A stretch of 52,992 bases of DNA from Fidelibacterota bacterium. GTDB lineage: Bacteria; Pseudomonadota; Alphaproteobacteria; Rhodospirillales; Rhodospirillaceae. The stretch covers positions 1 through 52,992 of the forward strand of contig CANJPG010000017.1 of the NCBI GenBank assembly GCA_947476065.1, in the 5' to 3' direction. Numbering within the stretch: position 1 is the first letter of the stretch; every line of letters starts with the position of its first letter. Shown here piece after piece: positions 43,971-52,992 of the stretch. Position numbers and translations under genes: made by a program. The notes beneath the pieces were generated by a model. The model was given only the letters and a program-made list of their open reading frames with translations, made no database searches and had not been told where the DNA came from.

Positions 43971-46433
43971 CTACATGTCGCCGTGCTGCGGCAAAAGGAC
44001 TTCGCGTTTGCCCACATGGTTGGCGCGGGAAATCATGCCCTGCTGTTCCATGTCTTCGATGATCTTGGCGGCGCGGTTGTAACCAATCGCCAGGTGACGC
44101 TGGATGAAGCTGGTCGAAGCTTTGCGTTCCCGCGCCACGAGGGCCACGGCCTGATCGAACAGGCCATCGCCGGTCGAGGTGTTGCCGCCGCCGGCGCCGG
44201 TAAAGCCGGGCACGTCGTCCAGGTCGTCTTCCTCTGTGACCGCCTCGACATAATCCGGTTCGCATTGGTCGCGCAGATGGCCGGTGACCTGCTCGACTTC
44301 CTTGTCGCTGACAAAGGGCCCGTGCACGCGGGTGATGCGTCCGCCCGCGGCCATGTACAGCATGTCGCCCTGGCCCAGCAGCTGCTCGGCGCCCTGTTCA
44401 CCGAGGATGGTGCGGCTGTCGATCTTGCTGGTGACCTGGAAGCTGATGCGCGTCGGGAAGTTGGCTTTGATGGTGCCGGTGATGACGTCCACTGACGGGC
44501 GCTGGGTGGCCATGATGACGTGGATGCCGGCGGCGCGCGCCATCTGTGCCAGTCGCTGTACGGCGGCTTCGACGTCCTTGCCGGCCACCAACATCAGGTC
44601 GGCCATTTCGTCGATGATAACGACGATGTAGGGCAGCGGCGTCAGATCCAAATCCTGCTCTTCGTAGATCGGCTTGCCTGTGGTGGGCTCGAAGCCGGTC
44701 TGCACCGTGCGCTTCAAGACCGCGCCTTTTTTGGCCGCTTCCTGAAGGCGCTGGTTGTAGCCGGCGATATTGCGCACTGATAATTGGCTCATGGCGCGGT
44801 AGCGGTTTTCCATTTCGCGCACAGCCCACTTCAAGGCCATCACGGCTTTGCCGGGGTCGGTGACAACCGGCGCAAGCAGATGCGGAATGCCGTCGTATAC
44901 GGAAAGTTCGAGCATCTTGGGGTCGATCATGATCAGCCGCACGTCGGCGGGCGTGTTGCGATAGAGCAGCGACATGATCATGGTGTTGATCGCGACAGAC
45001 TTGCCCGAGCCAGTGGTGCCGGCGACGAGCAAGTGCGGCATACGCGCGAGGTCGGCCAGCACCGGCGCGCCGCCGATGTCCTTACCCAGGGCGATGATCA
45101 GCTTGGCGTCGCTCTTCTCGAATTCATCCGTGGCCAGCTGCTCGCGCAGGTAAACGGTTTCGCGGGTAGCGTTTGGCAGTTCGATACCGATGACGCTACG
45201 CCCCGGCACCACGGCGATGCGCACGGCAACGGCACTCATGGACCGGGCGATATCGTCGGCGAGAGAGACCACGCGCGAGGTCTTGGTGCCCGGCGCCGGC
45301 TCCAATTCGTACAGCGTGACCACGGGGCCCGGACGCACTTTGGTGATCTGGCCCTTGATGCCGAAATCATCCAGCACGGACTCCAGCATGCGCGCGTTGC
45401 CTTCCAGCGCTTCACGGCTGACAACTTTGCCAATTCTGTCCGGCGGCGGCGCGGTCAGGATTTCCAGATGCGGCAGGTCGAAGCCTTTCTTCGATGACGG
45501 CAGCAAACTGCCCTGGCGCGCTTCCATCTCGCGCTTCGAGGGCTTGGCGGCCCTGGCGCGCGGAGCGACTACGTCCTTAGCTTTCGGCATTTCGATTTTG
45601 AAAGCCTCGTCGCTGTCTTCGGCGTCCATCACCGGTTCGACGTCATCGTCGGGAGCGGTCACAGGCGCTTTGGTCTCGACGTTGAACTCGGGTTCCTTAC
45701 GTGCGCGCTTCTTGAGCGGCGCATCTTCGGCTGCTGCGGAACCCCGTTCAAACAGTGATCCGGCGAACCCTCCCAGTGCTGTCGAAGCGCTGCGCGCGAC
45801 AGCAATCACGCCCACCGCCACGCGCGCGGCCAGAGCGCCGGCGGTCGCTGTGCGCATGGTCATAGCCCACAGCGCGATGAACACGCCGCCCGTCGCGGCG
45901 AGGCCGGCCAGCACCAGACGCAAGGCCACCGCGGCCAGGGGATCGATGCTTTTCAGCAAACCATTCTGTTGCGACACCAGATCGAGCAGCACTTGGCCCG
46001 CGCTGCCGCCGAAACCCGCAGTCACCGGCCAGACATCGGGTGCCGGAACGGCTTCAAGGCCTGTGGCCAGCAACAAGGCCGACGCGACGGCGGCAATCGT
46101 ACGCAGCCAGAGCCAGCTGACGGTTTCACCGCGCATCAGGCGCATGCCCCAGCCCGAAACCACCAGCAGCACCACAAGCGCTGCAAGGCCGAAGACCTGC
46201 AGCGCTGCATCGGCGACAATCCCGCCCGGCAGCCCCAAGGCGTTCGCCGGCGCGCCGCTGGTCGCAGTGTTGAGCGAGGGATCCGTGGGCACATAACTCA
46301 CTAGCGCCACCAGGACCGCGCCGCAGAAGGCGACCACGGCCAGACCTGCGCCGAACAACAAGCTGCGCTTGAGCATCGCGGCCCAAGCCGGCGGCAGGAA
46401 AGGAACGTTCTGGGCGCGGACGGCGGTGTTCAT
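43971..46433 (-). CDS. ftsK: DNA translocase FtsK
   Basis: FtsK pumps the chromosome termini through the division septum. The 820-residue protein has four membrane helices at the N-terminus (about 24-47, 80-97, 107-124, 165-192), a Pro/Asp-rich linker (about 235-320), and the RecA-like motor with Walker A GTTGSGKS (472-479) and Walker [12 protein letters not shown] (604-614). The C-terminal gamma winged helix (about 757-815) is present, so KOPS reading is possible. Normal length for the class. Confidence 0.97.
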   Translation of the reverse strand: MNTAVRAQNVPFLPPAWAAMLKRSLLFGAGLAVVAFCGAVLVALVSYVPTDPSLNTATSGAPANALGLPGGIVADAALQVFGLAALVVLLVVSGWGMRLMRGETVSWLWLRTIAAVASALLLATGLEAVPAPDVWPVTAGFGGSAGQVLLDLVSQQNGLLKSIDPLAAVALRLVLAGLAATGGVFIALWAMTMRTATAGALAARVAVGVIAVARSASTALGGFAGSLFERGSAAAEDAPLKKRARKEPEFNVETKAPVTAPDDDVEPVMDAEDSDEAFKIEMPKAKDVVAPRARAAKPSKREMEARQGSLLPSSKKGFDLPHLEILTAPPPDRIGKVVSREALEGNARMLESVLDDFGIKGQITKVRPGPVVTLYELEPAPGTKTSRVVSLADDIARSMSAVAVRIAVVPGRSVIGIELPNATRETVYLREQLATDEFEKSDAKLIIALGKDIGGAPVLADLARMPHLLVAGTTGSGKSVAINTMIMSLLYRNTPADVRLIMIDPKMLELSVYDGIPHLLAPVVTDPGKAVMALKWAVREMENRYRAMSQLSVRNIAGYNQRLQEAAKKGAVLKRTVQTGFEPTTGKPIYEEQDLDLTPLPYIVVIIDEMADLMLVAGKDVEAAVQRLAQMARAAGIHVIMATQRPSVDVITGTIKANFPTRISFQVTSKIDSRTILGEQGAEQLLGQGDMLYMAAGGRITRVHGPFVSDKEVEQVTGHLRDQCEPDYVEAVTEEDDLDDVPGFTGAGGGNTSTGDGLFDQAVALVARERKASTSFIQRHLAIGYNRAAKIIEDMEQQGMISRANHVGKREVLLPQHGDM

Positions 46434-46460
46434 GACGTGAGTTCCCTCATAAGGACGGCA

Positions 46461-47651
46461 TCATAGAATCTGTTTCAGGCGCAGCATGGCATCGCGCACC
46501 CGGGCGCGCTCATGCACCAGGGCCACACGGATATAGGCCTGGCCGGGATTGCTCCCGCCGGCGGCAGCGCGCGCAAGATAGGCGCCCGGCAGAACTTTCA
46601 CGCCCGCCTGCTGCCAAAGTTTTTTGGTGGCGGCTTCGCCGTCGCCGACGTCGAGCCACAGAAAAAATCCGCCGGCGGGGCAATAGAAGCCGTGGGTGTT
46701 GCCGAAAATCTCCGCCGCGTCGTCGAACTTCGCGCGATACATGGCACGGTTTTCTGCGACGTGAGCTTCGTCGCGCCACAGGGCTGTCGCCGCCGCCATC
46801 ACCGGCACCGGCTGCACCGCGCCGCCATGGGCGCGCAGCTTGCCGAACTTGGCGATCAAATCCGCATCACCCGCCACAAAGCCCGCCCGCAATCCCGGCA
46901 CGCTCGAGCGTTTGGAGAGCGAGTTGAAGACGAGAACATTTTTCAGACCTTCGCCGAGCGCGGCGCAGGCTTCCAGCGCACCGGCGGGCGGCGCGTCGGT
47001 GTAGATCTCCGAGTAGCACTCGTCCGAGATCAGAATGAAGTCATGCTCACGGGCGAGGCGGATCATCTGCTTGAGCTGCGCAAGGCTCGCGACGGTGCCT
47101 TGCGGGTTGGCCGGCGTGCACAGATAGGCCATCGCGGCCCGTGCGAGGTCCGCGGGCGCAATGGCGCCGTAGTCGGGCAGAAAGTCGGTGTCCTCGGTCG
47201 CCGGCACAAAAATCGGCTCGGCCCCGGCCATCACCGCCGCGCCGAAATAGACCTGATAAAACGGATTGGGCATCAGAACGGTCGGAGTCTTGCCGTTCTT
47301 TGCGGGCGGCACGCACAGCTGCGCTGCCATGAACAAGGCCTCGCGGCTGCCGGCCACGGGCAGCAGGTGTTTGTCGGCATCCAGGAATCCCGTCGGCAGA
47401 TTGAAGCGGGCGGTGCACCACGCCGCCACCGCCGCGCGGTAATCGGGCGTGCCGGCATTCAAGGGGTACTTGCCCCAGCCGTCGGGATTGGCGGCCAAAG
47501 CCTCATGCAACAAAGCCGGCGGCGTGTGCTGTGGCTCTCCGATGGACATAATTAGTTGCGCGGAGTCAGCCGGCGGCGTCACGCCCGCCAGCAGCGCCGC
47601 CAGGCGCTGGAACGGGTATTCCGTCAGCCCATCCAAACGGGTGTTGTACAT
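46461..47651 (-). CDS. Class I/II aminotransferase, likely DapC-type
   Basis: A 396-residue fold-type I PLP aminotransferase. The PLP Lys lies in FNSLSKRSSVPGLRAGF, with NPFYQVYFGAAVMAGAEP, TPANPQGTVASL and DECYSEIYTD typical. In alphaproteobacteria, the gene next to ftsK is often annotated succinyldiaminopimelate aminotransferase (DapC), part of lysine and diaminopimelate synthesis; that name is by position and similarity, not proved here. It begins the run dapC-like, ftsK, lolA on the minus strand. Confidence 0.88.
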   Translation of the reverse strand: MYNTRLDGLTEYPFQRLAALLAGVTPPADSAQLIMSIGEPQHTPPALLHEALAANPDGWGKYPLNAGTPDYRAAVAAWCTARFNLPTGFLDADKHLLPVAGSREALFMAAQLCVPPAKNGKTPTVLMPNPFYQVYFGAAVMAGAEPIFVPATEDTDFLPDYGAIAPADLARAAMAYLCTPANPQGTVASLAQLKQMIRLAREHDFILISDECYSEIYTDAPPAGALEACAALGEGLKNVLVFNSLSKRSSVPGLRAGFVAGDADLIAKFGKLRAHGGAVQPVPVMAAATALWRDEAHVAENRAMYRAKFDDAAEIFGNTHGFYCPAGGFFLWLDVGDGEAATKKLWQQAGVKVLPGAYLARAAAGGSNPGQAYIRVALVHERARVRDAMLRLKQIL

Positions 47652-47855
47652 GTGCCTTTAAGTCCGCGCCGTAACCCCTTGCGGGGCCATAAAACCCAGC
47701 CCCAATCCTCGGACCTCAAGGTATACGAATCGTAAACAAAAGGCAAAAAGTCCCGGAGTTTCAGGAGTCTCGGGGATTCTGCTGAGTCTTTACCTAAGAT
47801 GAAAAGACGTCAGAAAAATCACGATATATCACTGATATTATTGACTTTTATGCGA

Positions 47856-49037
47856 TTAAATCAGCAGTTCACGCAAAACGGCGTTGAGGGTCAGGCGGCC
47901 CTTGGGGCTGGCAGTCAACGCGGCGGGGGTGTCGGCGAGGTAACCGTCGGCGGCCAGGGAGACCACGGCCTCGGCGTCGATGACATTGGCCAAAGGCAGC
48001 CCGGCGAGGCGGGCGAAGCGAGCTTTATCGAGGCCCTCGGTCAAGCGCAGGCCGACCATCACCAGTTCTTGGGCGCGCGTGTGGGCTGACAGCGTTTCCT
48101 CCTCCTGGGTGCCGTGGCCTTCGGCGGCGACGCGCTTCAGCCAGAGCGCGGGTGCCCGGACCTGGCGTGTGGCGCGCGGGGTGCCATCAATCGTCAGACG
48201 TCCGTGGGCGCCGGGGCCGACGCCGGCGTAGTCGCCACCGCGCCAGTAGGTAAGGTTGTGGCGGCACACGGCCCCATCGCGCGCATGATTGGAAATCTCG
48301 TAGGCGGGATAGCCGGCGCGCTCCATCATTTCCTGCGTGGTTTCGAACAGCGCGGCACCGGCGTCTTCATCGGGCAAAATGAATTCGCCGCGCGCGTGAG
48401 CCTCGTTCATCGCCGTGCCGGCTTCCATCGTCAGCTGATAGAGCGAAAGGTGCGTGATGCCGTGATCGGCGACCTCACGCAAAGCTTCGCCGAGTTCGCT
48501 GCGCCATGTGTCGAGCGTCTGGCCGGGCCGGGCGTAAATCAAATCGAAGGACACGCGCGGGAAAATTTTCGCGGCGGCCCGCCAGGCCTTGCGGGCTTCG
48601 CTCACATCATGGCGGCGGCCGAGAAATTTCAAGTCGGACTCGCGCAGCGCCTGCACACCCATGGACAAGCGATCCACACCCGCCGCGCGGATAGCGGCAA
48701 AGCGGTCGGCATCGACGGTGCCGGGATTGGCTTCGAGGGTGATTTCCAGATCGTTGGCGGTGCGCCAGTGTTTACGTGCCGCAGCAATGATATCGGCGGT
48801 CGTTGAAGGGTCCATCAGCGAGGGCGTGCCGCCACCGAAGAAGATGCTGGTGAGCACGCGGTCTTTGGTGCGCGCGGCAGTGTGGCCGAGTTCCGTCAGC
48901 AGCGCTTCGCGCCACACGTCTTGATCAATGCGTTCGGCGACGTGGCTGTTGAAATCGCAGTAGGGACATTTCGACAGGCAGAAGGGCCAATGGACGTACA
49001 GTCCGAAGCCTTCATCGCCTTGGATACGCGAGCTCAT
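47856..49037 (-). CDS. hemW: Heme chaperone HemW (radical SAM)
   Basis: HemW is a radical-SAM family heme chaperone, once called HemN-like. The 393-residue product has [21 protein letters not shown] with the C-x3-C-x2-C cluster motif, FFGGGTPSL and [17 protein letters not shown] and the extra Cys are as in HemW; it lacks features for CPO activity in my reading. The ATG at 49037 overlaps the rdgB TGA (ATGA), which favours it over a TTG at 49046. Confidence 0.92.
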   Translation of the reverse strand: MSSRIQGDEGFGLYVHWPFCLSKCPYCDFNSHVAERIDQDVWREALLTELGHTAARTKDRVLTSIFFGGGTPSLMDPSTTADIIAAARKHWRTANDLEITLEANPGTVDADRFAAIRAAGVDRLSMGVQALRESDLKFLGRRHDVSEARKAWRAAAKIFPRVSFDLIYARPGQTLDTWRSELGEALREVADHGITHLSLYQLTMEAGTAMNEAHARGEFILPDEDAGAALFETTQEMMERAGYPAYEISNHARDGAVCRHNLTYWRGGDYAGVGPGAHGRLTIDGTPRATRQVRAPALWLKRVAAEGHGTQEEETLSAHTRAQELVMVGLRLTEGLDKARFARLAGLPLANVIDAEAVVSLAADGYLADTPAALTASPKGRLTLNAVLRELLI

Positions 49038-49633
49038 AGAAAGCAAGCATCAACCAGCTGACGGAAAGCCATCGCGCGGTGGCTGATCTCCTGTTTCACC
49101 GCCGGGTCCATTTCGCCGCAGGTCAGGGTATGGCCGTCGGGAACGAAGATCGGATCGTAGCCGAAGCCCTGTGTCCCGCGCGGCGGAAACACGAGTTGTC
49201 CTTGTAAAACGCCCTGAAAACTCTCGCAGTGCCCATCCGGCCAGCACAGCGACAGAGCACAATTGAACTGGGCCCGGCGGTTGGGATTGTCGCCAAGCTC
49301 GGTCTCGACACGTTTCATCGCAAAGTTGAAATCCTTTCCGGGCCCCGCCCAGCGCGCCGAATAAATACCGGGGTCGCCGTTCAAAGCTTCGACCGTCATG
49401 CCGGAATCATCGGCGAGCGCGACGATGCCCGAGGTTGTCGCCGCAGCGCGAGCTTTCAGCTCGGCATTGCCGATGAAGGTCATCTCGGTTTCGTCGGGCT
49501 CGGGCAGATTCAAAGCGGCAGCAGAAATGACCTCGATGGGAAATTGCTGCAGCAGTTCGCGAATCTCGCGCGCTTTGCTGGCGTTGTGGCTGGCGACGAC
49601 AAGTTTATCGCCGGTGAAACGCCGGTGCGCCAT
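49034..49633 (-). CDS. rdgB: XTP/dITP pyrophosphatase
   Basis: RdgB removes non-canonical purine nucleotides such as dITP and XTP. The 199-residue protein has [39 protein letters not shown] and the [16 protein letters not shown] block. It starts directly after the rph stop (adjacent) and overlaps hemW by 4 bases, forming rph-rdgB-hemW. Confidence 0.96.
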   Translation of the reverse strand: MAHRRFTGDKLVVASHNASKAREIRELLQQFPIEVISAAALNLPEPDETEMTFIGNAELKARAAATTSGIVALADDSGMTVEALNGDPGIYSARWAGPGKDFNFAMKRVETELGDNPNRRAQFNCALSLCWPDGHCESFQGVLQGQLVFPPRGTQGFGYDPIFVPDGHTLTCGEMDPAVKQEISHRAMAFRQLVDACFL

Positions 49634-50368
49634 TTACAGTCCTGCTTTGGCCAGTGCGGCTTGCTGTAAGGTCACGAGCTCGGCGACGCCTTTTTTGGCG
49701 AGGGCGAGCAGCGCGAGGAATTCTTCTTCAGCGAAGGGGTGATCTTCGGCGGTGCCCTGGATTTCGACAATCTTGCCCGAGGCCGTCAGCACGAAGTTGG
49801 CATCGGCCTGGGCGCCGGAGTCCTCGACATAGTCGAGATCAAGCACGGCATTGCCCTTGACTAGTCCGCAGCTGATGGCCGCGACCGGCTCGCGCAGTGG
49901 AATTTTGGTGATGGCGCCCACGCGCTTCATGGTGGCGAAGGCTTGGTACAGCGCCAGGTAGCCACCGGTAATGCTGGCCGTGCGCGTGCCGCCGTCGGCC
50001 TGGATGACGTCACAGTCGACGCGCACCTGAATTTCGCCGAAGCCGCGCATGTCGGTGACGGCTCGGAGTGCACGTCCCACCAGACGCTGGATCTCCTGGG
50101 TGCGGCCGGACTGACCACCTTTCGCCGCTTCGCGCGGCGTGCGGGTGTTGGTTGCGCGCGGCAGCATGCCGTATTCGGCCGTCACCCAGCCCTTGCCGCT
50201 GTTCTTCAGCCAGGACGGCGCCGAATCCTCGACCGTGGCCAGGCAGAGAACATGGGTGTCGCCGAATTTGACCAGGCAGGACCCCTCGGCGTGTTTGTTT
50301 ACCCCGAGCTCGAAGGAGACCTCCCTCAAGGCATCTGCGGCGCGACCCAGGTGGCGTTTAACGGTCAT
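49634..50368 (-). CDS. rph: Ribonuclease PH
   Basis: RNase PH is the phosphorolytic exoribonuclease that trims tRNA 3' ends. The 244-residue product has the RNase PH core: [80 protein letters not shown]. The ATG at 50368 matches the usual start. It diverges from hrcA, as often seen in alphaproteobacteria. Confidence 0.96.
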   Translation of the reverse strand: MTVKRHLGRAADALREVSFELGVNKHAEGSCLVKFGDTHVLCLATVEDSAPSWLKNSGKGWVTAEYGMLPRATNTRTPREAAKGGQSGRTQEIQRLVGRALRAVTDMRGFGEIQVRVDCDVIQADGGTRTASITGGYLALYQAFATMKRVGAITKIPLREPVAAISCGLVKGNAVLDLDYVEDSGAQADANFVLTASGKIVEIQGTAEDHPFAEEEFLALLALAKKGVAELVTLQQAALAKAGL

Positions 50369-50511
50369 AGGCTGTCCAATACAAAGGTTGGCGCACCGTC
50401 TAACACCCCCAAAAGGCAGGGTCAAAGCGGGCCATGTGACCTAATCGAGGACGCGCAGCATCTTGATTGACGGCGCGCAGCGCCCTGATTGATGGTGCCC
50501 CCCGCCCCGCA

Positions 50512-50540
50512 TTGACGCTCCGGGGTACGCGGCTTACATA
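50512..50540 (+). promoter_or_regulatory. Sigma-70-type promoter for hrcA-grpE
   Basis: TTGACG (50512-50517) and TACATA (50535-50540) are separated by 17 bases. The expected start is near 50547, 27 bases before the hrcA ATG. No CIRCE inverted repeat (TTAGCACTC-N9-GAGTGCTAA) was found here. Confidence 0.65.
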
Positions 50541-50573
50541 GCCAGCACCCCTTTTCTCAAATTTTGAGCAGCC

Positions 50574-51641
50574 ATGACCGGATTTGACGCCCATAGCGTC
50601 GTCGCCCTGAACGAGCGCTCGCGGGAAATCTTCCGGCATATTGTTGATGCCTATGTTGAAACCGGCGAGCCGGTGGGCTCGCGCACCATCGCCCGCAAGC
50701 TGGGCGGTCTGTTGTCGCCAGCCACCATCCGCAACGTCATGGCCGATCTGGAATATGCCGGCCTCCTGTTCGCCCCCCATACCTCCGCCGGCCGCCTGCC
50801 CACCGAAGCGGGTCTGCGCATGTTTGTCAGCGGCCTTTTGCAGACCGGCGGCCTCGACGCCGAGGAGCGCAAGACGATCGACGCCCATTGCCAGGCGGCG
50901 GGGCGCTCGGCCGAAGACGTGCTCGCCCAGGCGACAGGCACATTGGCCGGCCTCGCCCAATGCGCGAGCCTGGTGCTGGCCCCCAAGGTGGAAGCGCCGC
51001 TCAAGCATATCGAATTCGTCAATCTGAAGCCGGGCCGGGCCCTCGTGGTCATGGTCAACGAAAACGGCGTGGTCGAAAATCGCCTGATCGAGGTGCCGGC
51101 AGACCTGCCGCCCTCGGCGTTGGTGGAGGCTGGCAATTTCCTGGTCGCGTATCTGGCTGGCAAAACCATCGCCGAAGCCACCGCGCGCATTCTCGAAGAC
51201 CTTGATTCACGCCGCGCACAGCTAGACGAACTGACGACAAAAGTGGTCAAGGCTGGGCTCGCGACCTGGGGCGGCGGCCCCGTGGGCGGGCGGGACACGG
51301 CGCTGATTATCAAGGGCCAGTCCAACCTCTTGAACAATGTGACCGCCCTTGAGGACCTGGAAAGCATTCGCCATCTGTTCACTGTGCTCGAAGCGCGCGA
51401 GCAGATGGTCCGTGTGCTCGATTTAGTGGGCCGCGCCGACGGCGTGCAGATTTTCATCGGCGCCCAAAACGAACTTTTTGGCATGGCCGGGTGTTCTATG
51501 GTCGTCGCCCCGTTCCAGAACGCCCGCGAACAGATCGTCGGCGCGATCGGCGTCATCGGTCCCACGCGCCTCAACTACGCCCGCATCATTCCCATGGTCG
51601 ACTACACCGCCAAGCTTGTGGGACGCATGCTCGAACAATAA
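50574..51641 (+). CDS. hrcA: Heat-inducible transcription repressor HrcA
   Basis: HrcA represses groESL and sometimes dnaK via CIRCE and is tuned by GroEL. The 355-residue protein has the N-terminal winged helix (RSREIFRHIVDAYVETGEPVGSRTIARKL, SPATIRNVMADLEYAGLL), the HTSAGRLPTEAGLRMFV segment and a GAF-like C-terminal domain (IFIGAQNELFGMAGCSMVVAPF, GAIGVIGPTRLNYARIIPMVD). It is followed by grpE. Confidence 0.96.
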   Translation: MTGFDAHSVVALNERSREIFRHIVDAYVETGEPVGSRTIARKLGGLLSPATIRNVMADLEYAGLLFAPHTSAGRLPTEAGLRMFVSGLLQTGGLDAEERKTIDAHCQAAGRSAEDVLAQATGTLAGLAQCASLVLAPKVEAPLKHIEFVNLKPGRALVVMVNENGVVENRLIEVPADLPPSALVEAGNFLVAYLAGKTIAEATARILEDLDSRRAQLDELTTKVVKAGLATWGGGPVGGRDTALIIKGQSNLLNNVTALEDLESIRHLFTVLEAREQMVRVLDLVGRADGVQIFIGAQNELFGMAGCSMVVAPFQNAREQIVGAIGVIGPTRLNYARIIPMVDYTAKLVGRMLEQ

Positions 51642-51692
51642 ATATAGGTCCCGCAAAAATATTGTCTCCGCACACAACGTAAAGAAGACCCC

Positions 51693-52325
51693 ATGACGAA
51701 CGCCGACCTCAACACACCCTCCCCCAACGGCTCAGCCGGTGATCCGCCCTTTGAACAGCCGGCGCCCGCTCAATCGGCGGCGCAGGATTTCAACTATCAG
51801 GCCCGCATCGCCGAGCTGGAAGCCCAGATCGAAACGCTGAAAAGCGAAAAGCTCTCGGCCCTCGCCGAGGCCGAGAATGCCGGCAAACGCGCCGACAAGC
51901 GCATTGCCGACAATGCCAAATATGCCGTCTCAAATGTCGCCAAGGCGCTGTTGCAAGTAGCCGACAACCTCGGCCGCGCGTTGCTGGCCGCCCCCGCTGA
52001 AACCCGAGCCGGCAACGATACCCTGCGCAATCTGGCCACGGGCGTGGAGCTGACGGAAAAAGAACTCGGCACGGTTCTGGAAAATCAGGGTGTGCGGCGC
52101 ATGAACGTCATGAACCAACCTTTCGACGCCAATTTCCACAACGCCATCCAGGAAGTCGAAAACACCACCGTGCCCAGTGGCACCGTCGTGCAGGTCTTCC
52201 AGGAAGGCTACATGATCCATGACCGCCTGCTGCGCCCGGCGATGGTTGTCGTCTCCAAAGGCGGACCGAAACGCGACGCGGCAGGGAACGCCAGCGCGGC
52301 CAACGGAGTCAACACGACGATCTAG
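51693..52325 (+). CDS. grpE: Nucleotide exchange factor GrpE
   Basis: GrpE releases ADP from DnaK. The 210-residue product has an acidic disordered N-terminus, a long coiled coil (about 30-85, ELEAQIETLKSEKLSALAEAENAGKRADKR) and the beta domain with GVELTEKELGTVLENQGVRRM, FDANFHNAIQEVEN and GTVVQVFQEGYMIHDRLLRPAMVVVSKG. It starts 51 bp after hrcA, same strand. dnaK is not in the window. Confidence 0.96.
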   Translation: MTNADLNTPSPNGSAGDPPFEQPAPAQSAAQDFNYQARIAELEAQIETLKSEKLSALAEAENAGKRADKRIADNAKYAVSNVAKALLQVADNLGRALLAAPAETRAGNDTLRNLATGVELTEKELGTVLENQGVRRMNVMNQPFDANFHNAIQEVENTTVPSGTVVQVFQEGYMIHDRLLRPAMVVVSKGGPKRDAAGNASAANGVNTTI

Positions 52326-52356
52326 TTCACGTGACCGGCTAAAAGGAGTTGAAGCG

Positions 52357-52992
52357 ATGACAACACGCTTAAAGGCAGCGGCAGCCCTGTGCGGCGCGGT
52401 CCTTCTTACGGCTCCTGTTTTTGCCGACGCGCCTGTACCCGGCACCAAGATCAAGATCGACGCGGGGGCCTTGCCTAAGCCGGGTGACACGCCCAGCAAG
52501 TCGAACCCTTCGCGCAACACGCCCCGCCCCGCCGGTACGACGCCGACGGTGCCGGCCGGTTTCACGGTCAATGTCTTTGCCGAAAAACTCTCCAGCGCGC
52601 GCAACATGAATGTCGCCGGCAATGGCGATGTTTTGCTGACCGAACAGAACGCCGGCAAGGTCACGCTGCTGCGCGATGCCGACGGCGACGGCAAAGCCGA
52701 GCTGGTCACCACCTTTGCCGAGGGCTTCAAAATCCCTTACGGCATCGCTTTCGGAAAAGGTGCGGTTTACATCGGCGACAGTGCCGGCGTCTGGCGCATT
52801 CCCTATAGCCCCGGCGACACCAAGGCGCGTGAGAAGCAAACGCTGGTCACGCCCGAAGGCGCCTTCGGCGGCGGCGGCGGACATTCGACGCGCAACGTCA
52901 ACCTCAGCCCCGATGGCACGAAGCTCTATGTCTCGATCGGCTCCCAGAGCAATATCGCCGAAGAGCCCACACCGCGCGCGACCATCCAGGAA
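52357..52992 (+). CDS. Sorbosone/glucose dehydrogenase-family protein (3' end outside window)
   Basis: The frame is open to the window edge, with 212 codons visible. A signal peptide (MTTRLKAAAALCGAVLLTAPVFA) is followed by a Pro/Thr-rich linker and then VPAGFTVNVFAEKLSSARNM, VLLTEQNAGKVTLLRDADGDGK, PYGIAFGKGAVYIGDSAGVWRI and HSTRNVNLSPDGTKLYVSIGS, the repeating blades of the GSDH/L-sorbosone dehydrogenase beta-propeller. DADGDGK looks like a calcium-type loop. Such proteins are often PQQ-dependent, but many are untested. AGGAG lies 10 bases before the ATG. Periplasmic by inference. Confidence 0.8.
   Translation, partial: MTTRLKAAAALCGAVLLTAPVFADAPVPGTKIKIDAGALPKPGDTPSKSNPSRNTPRPAGTTPTVPAGFTVNVFAEKLSSARNMNVAGNGDVLLTEQNAGKVTLLRDADGDGKAELVTTFAEGFKIPYGIAFGKGAVYIGDSAGVWRIPYSPGDTKAREKQTLVTPEGAFGGGGGHSTRNVNLSPDGTKLYVSIGSQSNIAEEPTPRATIQE

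Noticed and set aside
50369-50573. CIRCE element for hrcA
   Set aside because: No TTAGCACTC or GAGTGCTAA half was present in the gap.
52327-52334. TCACGTGA core after grpE as a parS site
   Set aside because: Only the central 8 bp match; the GTTTC/GAAAC arms are absent.
1-52992. tRNA, rRNA, CRISPR or riboswitch
   Set aside because: Intergenic gaps were read by eye and none showed tRNA folds, rRNA sequence, spaced repeats or known riboswitch cores; a covariance-model scan would be decisive.

Overview
The window comes from the chromosome of a GC-rich alphaproteobacterium and very probably spans its replication origin and centromere. Three things support this. First, the gene order (rho, a 646-bp non-coding gap, ppsR, maf, aroE, coaE, dnaQ, secB, timA, mltA, smr) is the origin-flanking order known from Caulobacter, Rickettsia and relatives. 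Second, parB-parA-rsmG-mnmG-mnmE lies about 7 kb away and carries two perfect parS sites. Third, lineage-typical small families are present (DUF3576 lipoprotein before leuS, a DUF6489-like protein next to mnmE, TimA). The order within Alphaproteobacteria cannot be fixed from the sequence; a Rhodospirillales-like lineage is a guess.

Layout. 1-2.6 kb: an IS1380-family element whose transposase has an in-frame TGA, followed by a phytanoyl-CoA-dioxygenase-like gene with a more AT-rich look and two parS-like but imperfect palindromes; this looks acquired. 2.7-3.8 kb: two small envelope proteins. 3.8-7.3 kb (minus): histidine operon hisB-hisH-hisA-hisF-hisE followed by a HIT-family gene. 7.6-13.5 kb: XRE regulator, orphan OmpR-type response regulator, ribA, an unknown gene behind a textbook sigma-54 promoter, an L,D-transpeptidase, a YggS/PLPBP protein, a ThiE-like protein and an outer-membrane protein. 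13.7-18.1 kb (minus): an OprP-type porin, a second porin, a RimB-like protease and RimK. 18.5-23.9 kb (plus): DUF3576 lipoprotein, leuS, lptE, holA and a small membrane protein.

23.9-30.5 kb (minus): histidine phosphatase, parB, parA, rsmG, mnmG, mnmE and a DUF6489-like gene, with twin parS sites at the 5' end of rsmG. 30.9-32.4 kb (plus): ogt and a quinone oxidoreductase, separated from rho (minus) by a perfect bidirectional terminator. 33.65-34.30 kb: candidate oriC, with five GANTC sites in 227 bp, a DnaA-box-like nonamer, two TTATCC cores and a palindrome; hemE, usual in this position, is absent. 34.3-37.9 kb (plus): ppsR-maf-aroE-coaE-dnaQ, tightly coupled by overlaps. secB is divergent; then timA, mltA, a membrane protein and smr. 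42-47.7 kb (minus): dapC-like aminotransferase, ftsK, lolA, xth. 47.9-50.4 kb (minus): rph-rdgB-hemW. 50.6-53 kb (plus): hrcA-grpE behind a clear sigma-70 promoter, then a sorbosone-dehydrogenase-family gene cut by the window edge.

Most of the window is core chromosome biology: replication start, segregation (ParABS, FtsK), tRNA modification (MnmE/MnmG), envelope biogenesis (LptE, LolA, MltA, SecB, TimA) and proteostasis (HrcA/GrpE). I saw no rRNA, tRNA, CRISPR array or phage module. The points most worth a second look are the origin without hemE, parS sequence doubling as the rsmG start codon and its VSRET codons, parS-like palindromes beside the IS, and the sigma-54-driven unknown gene.
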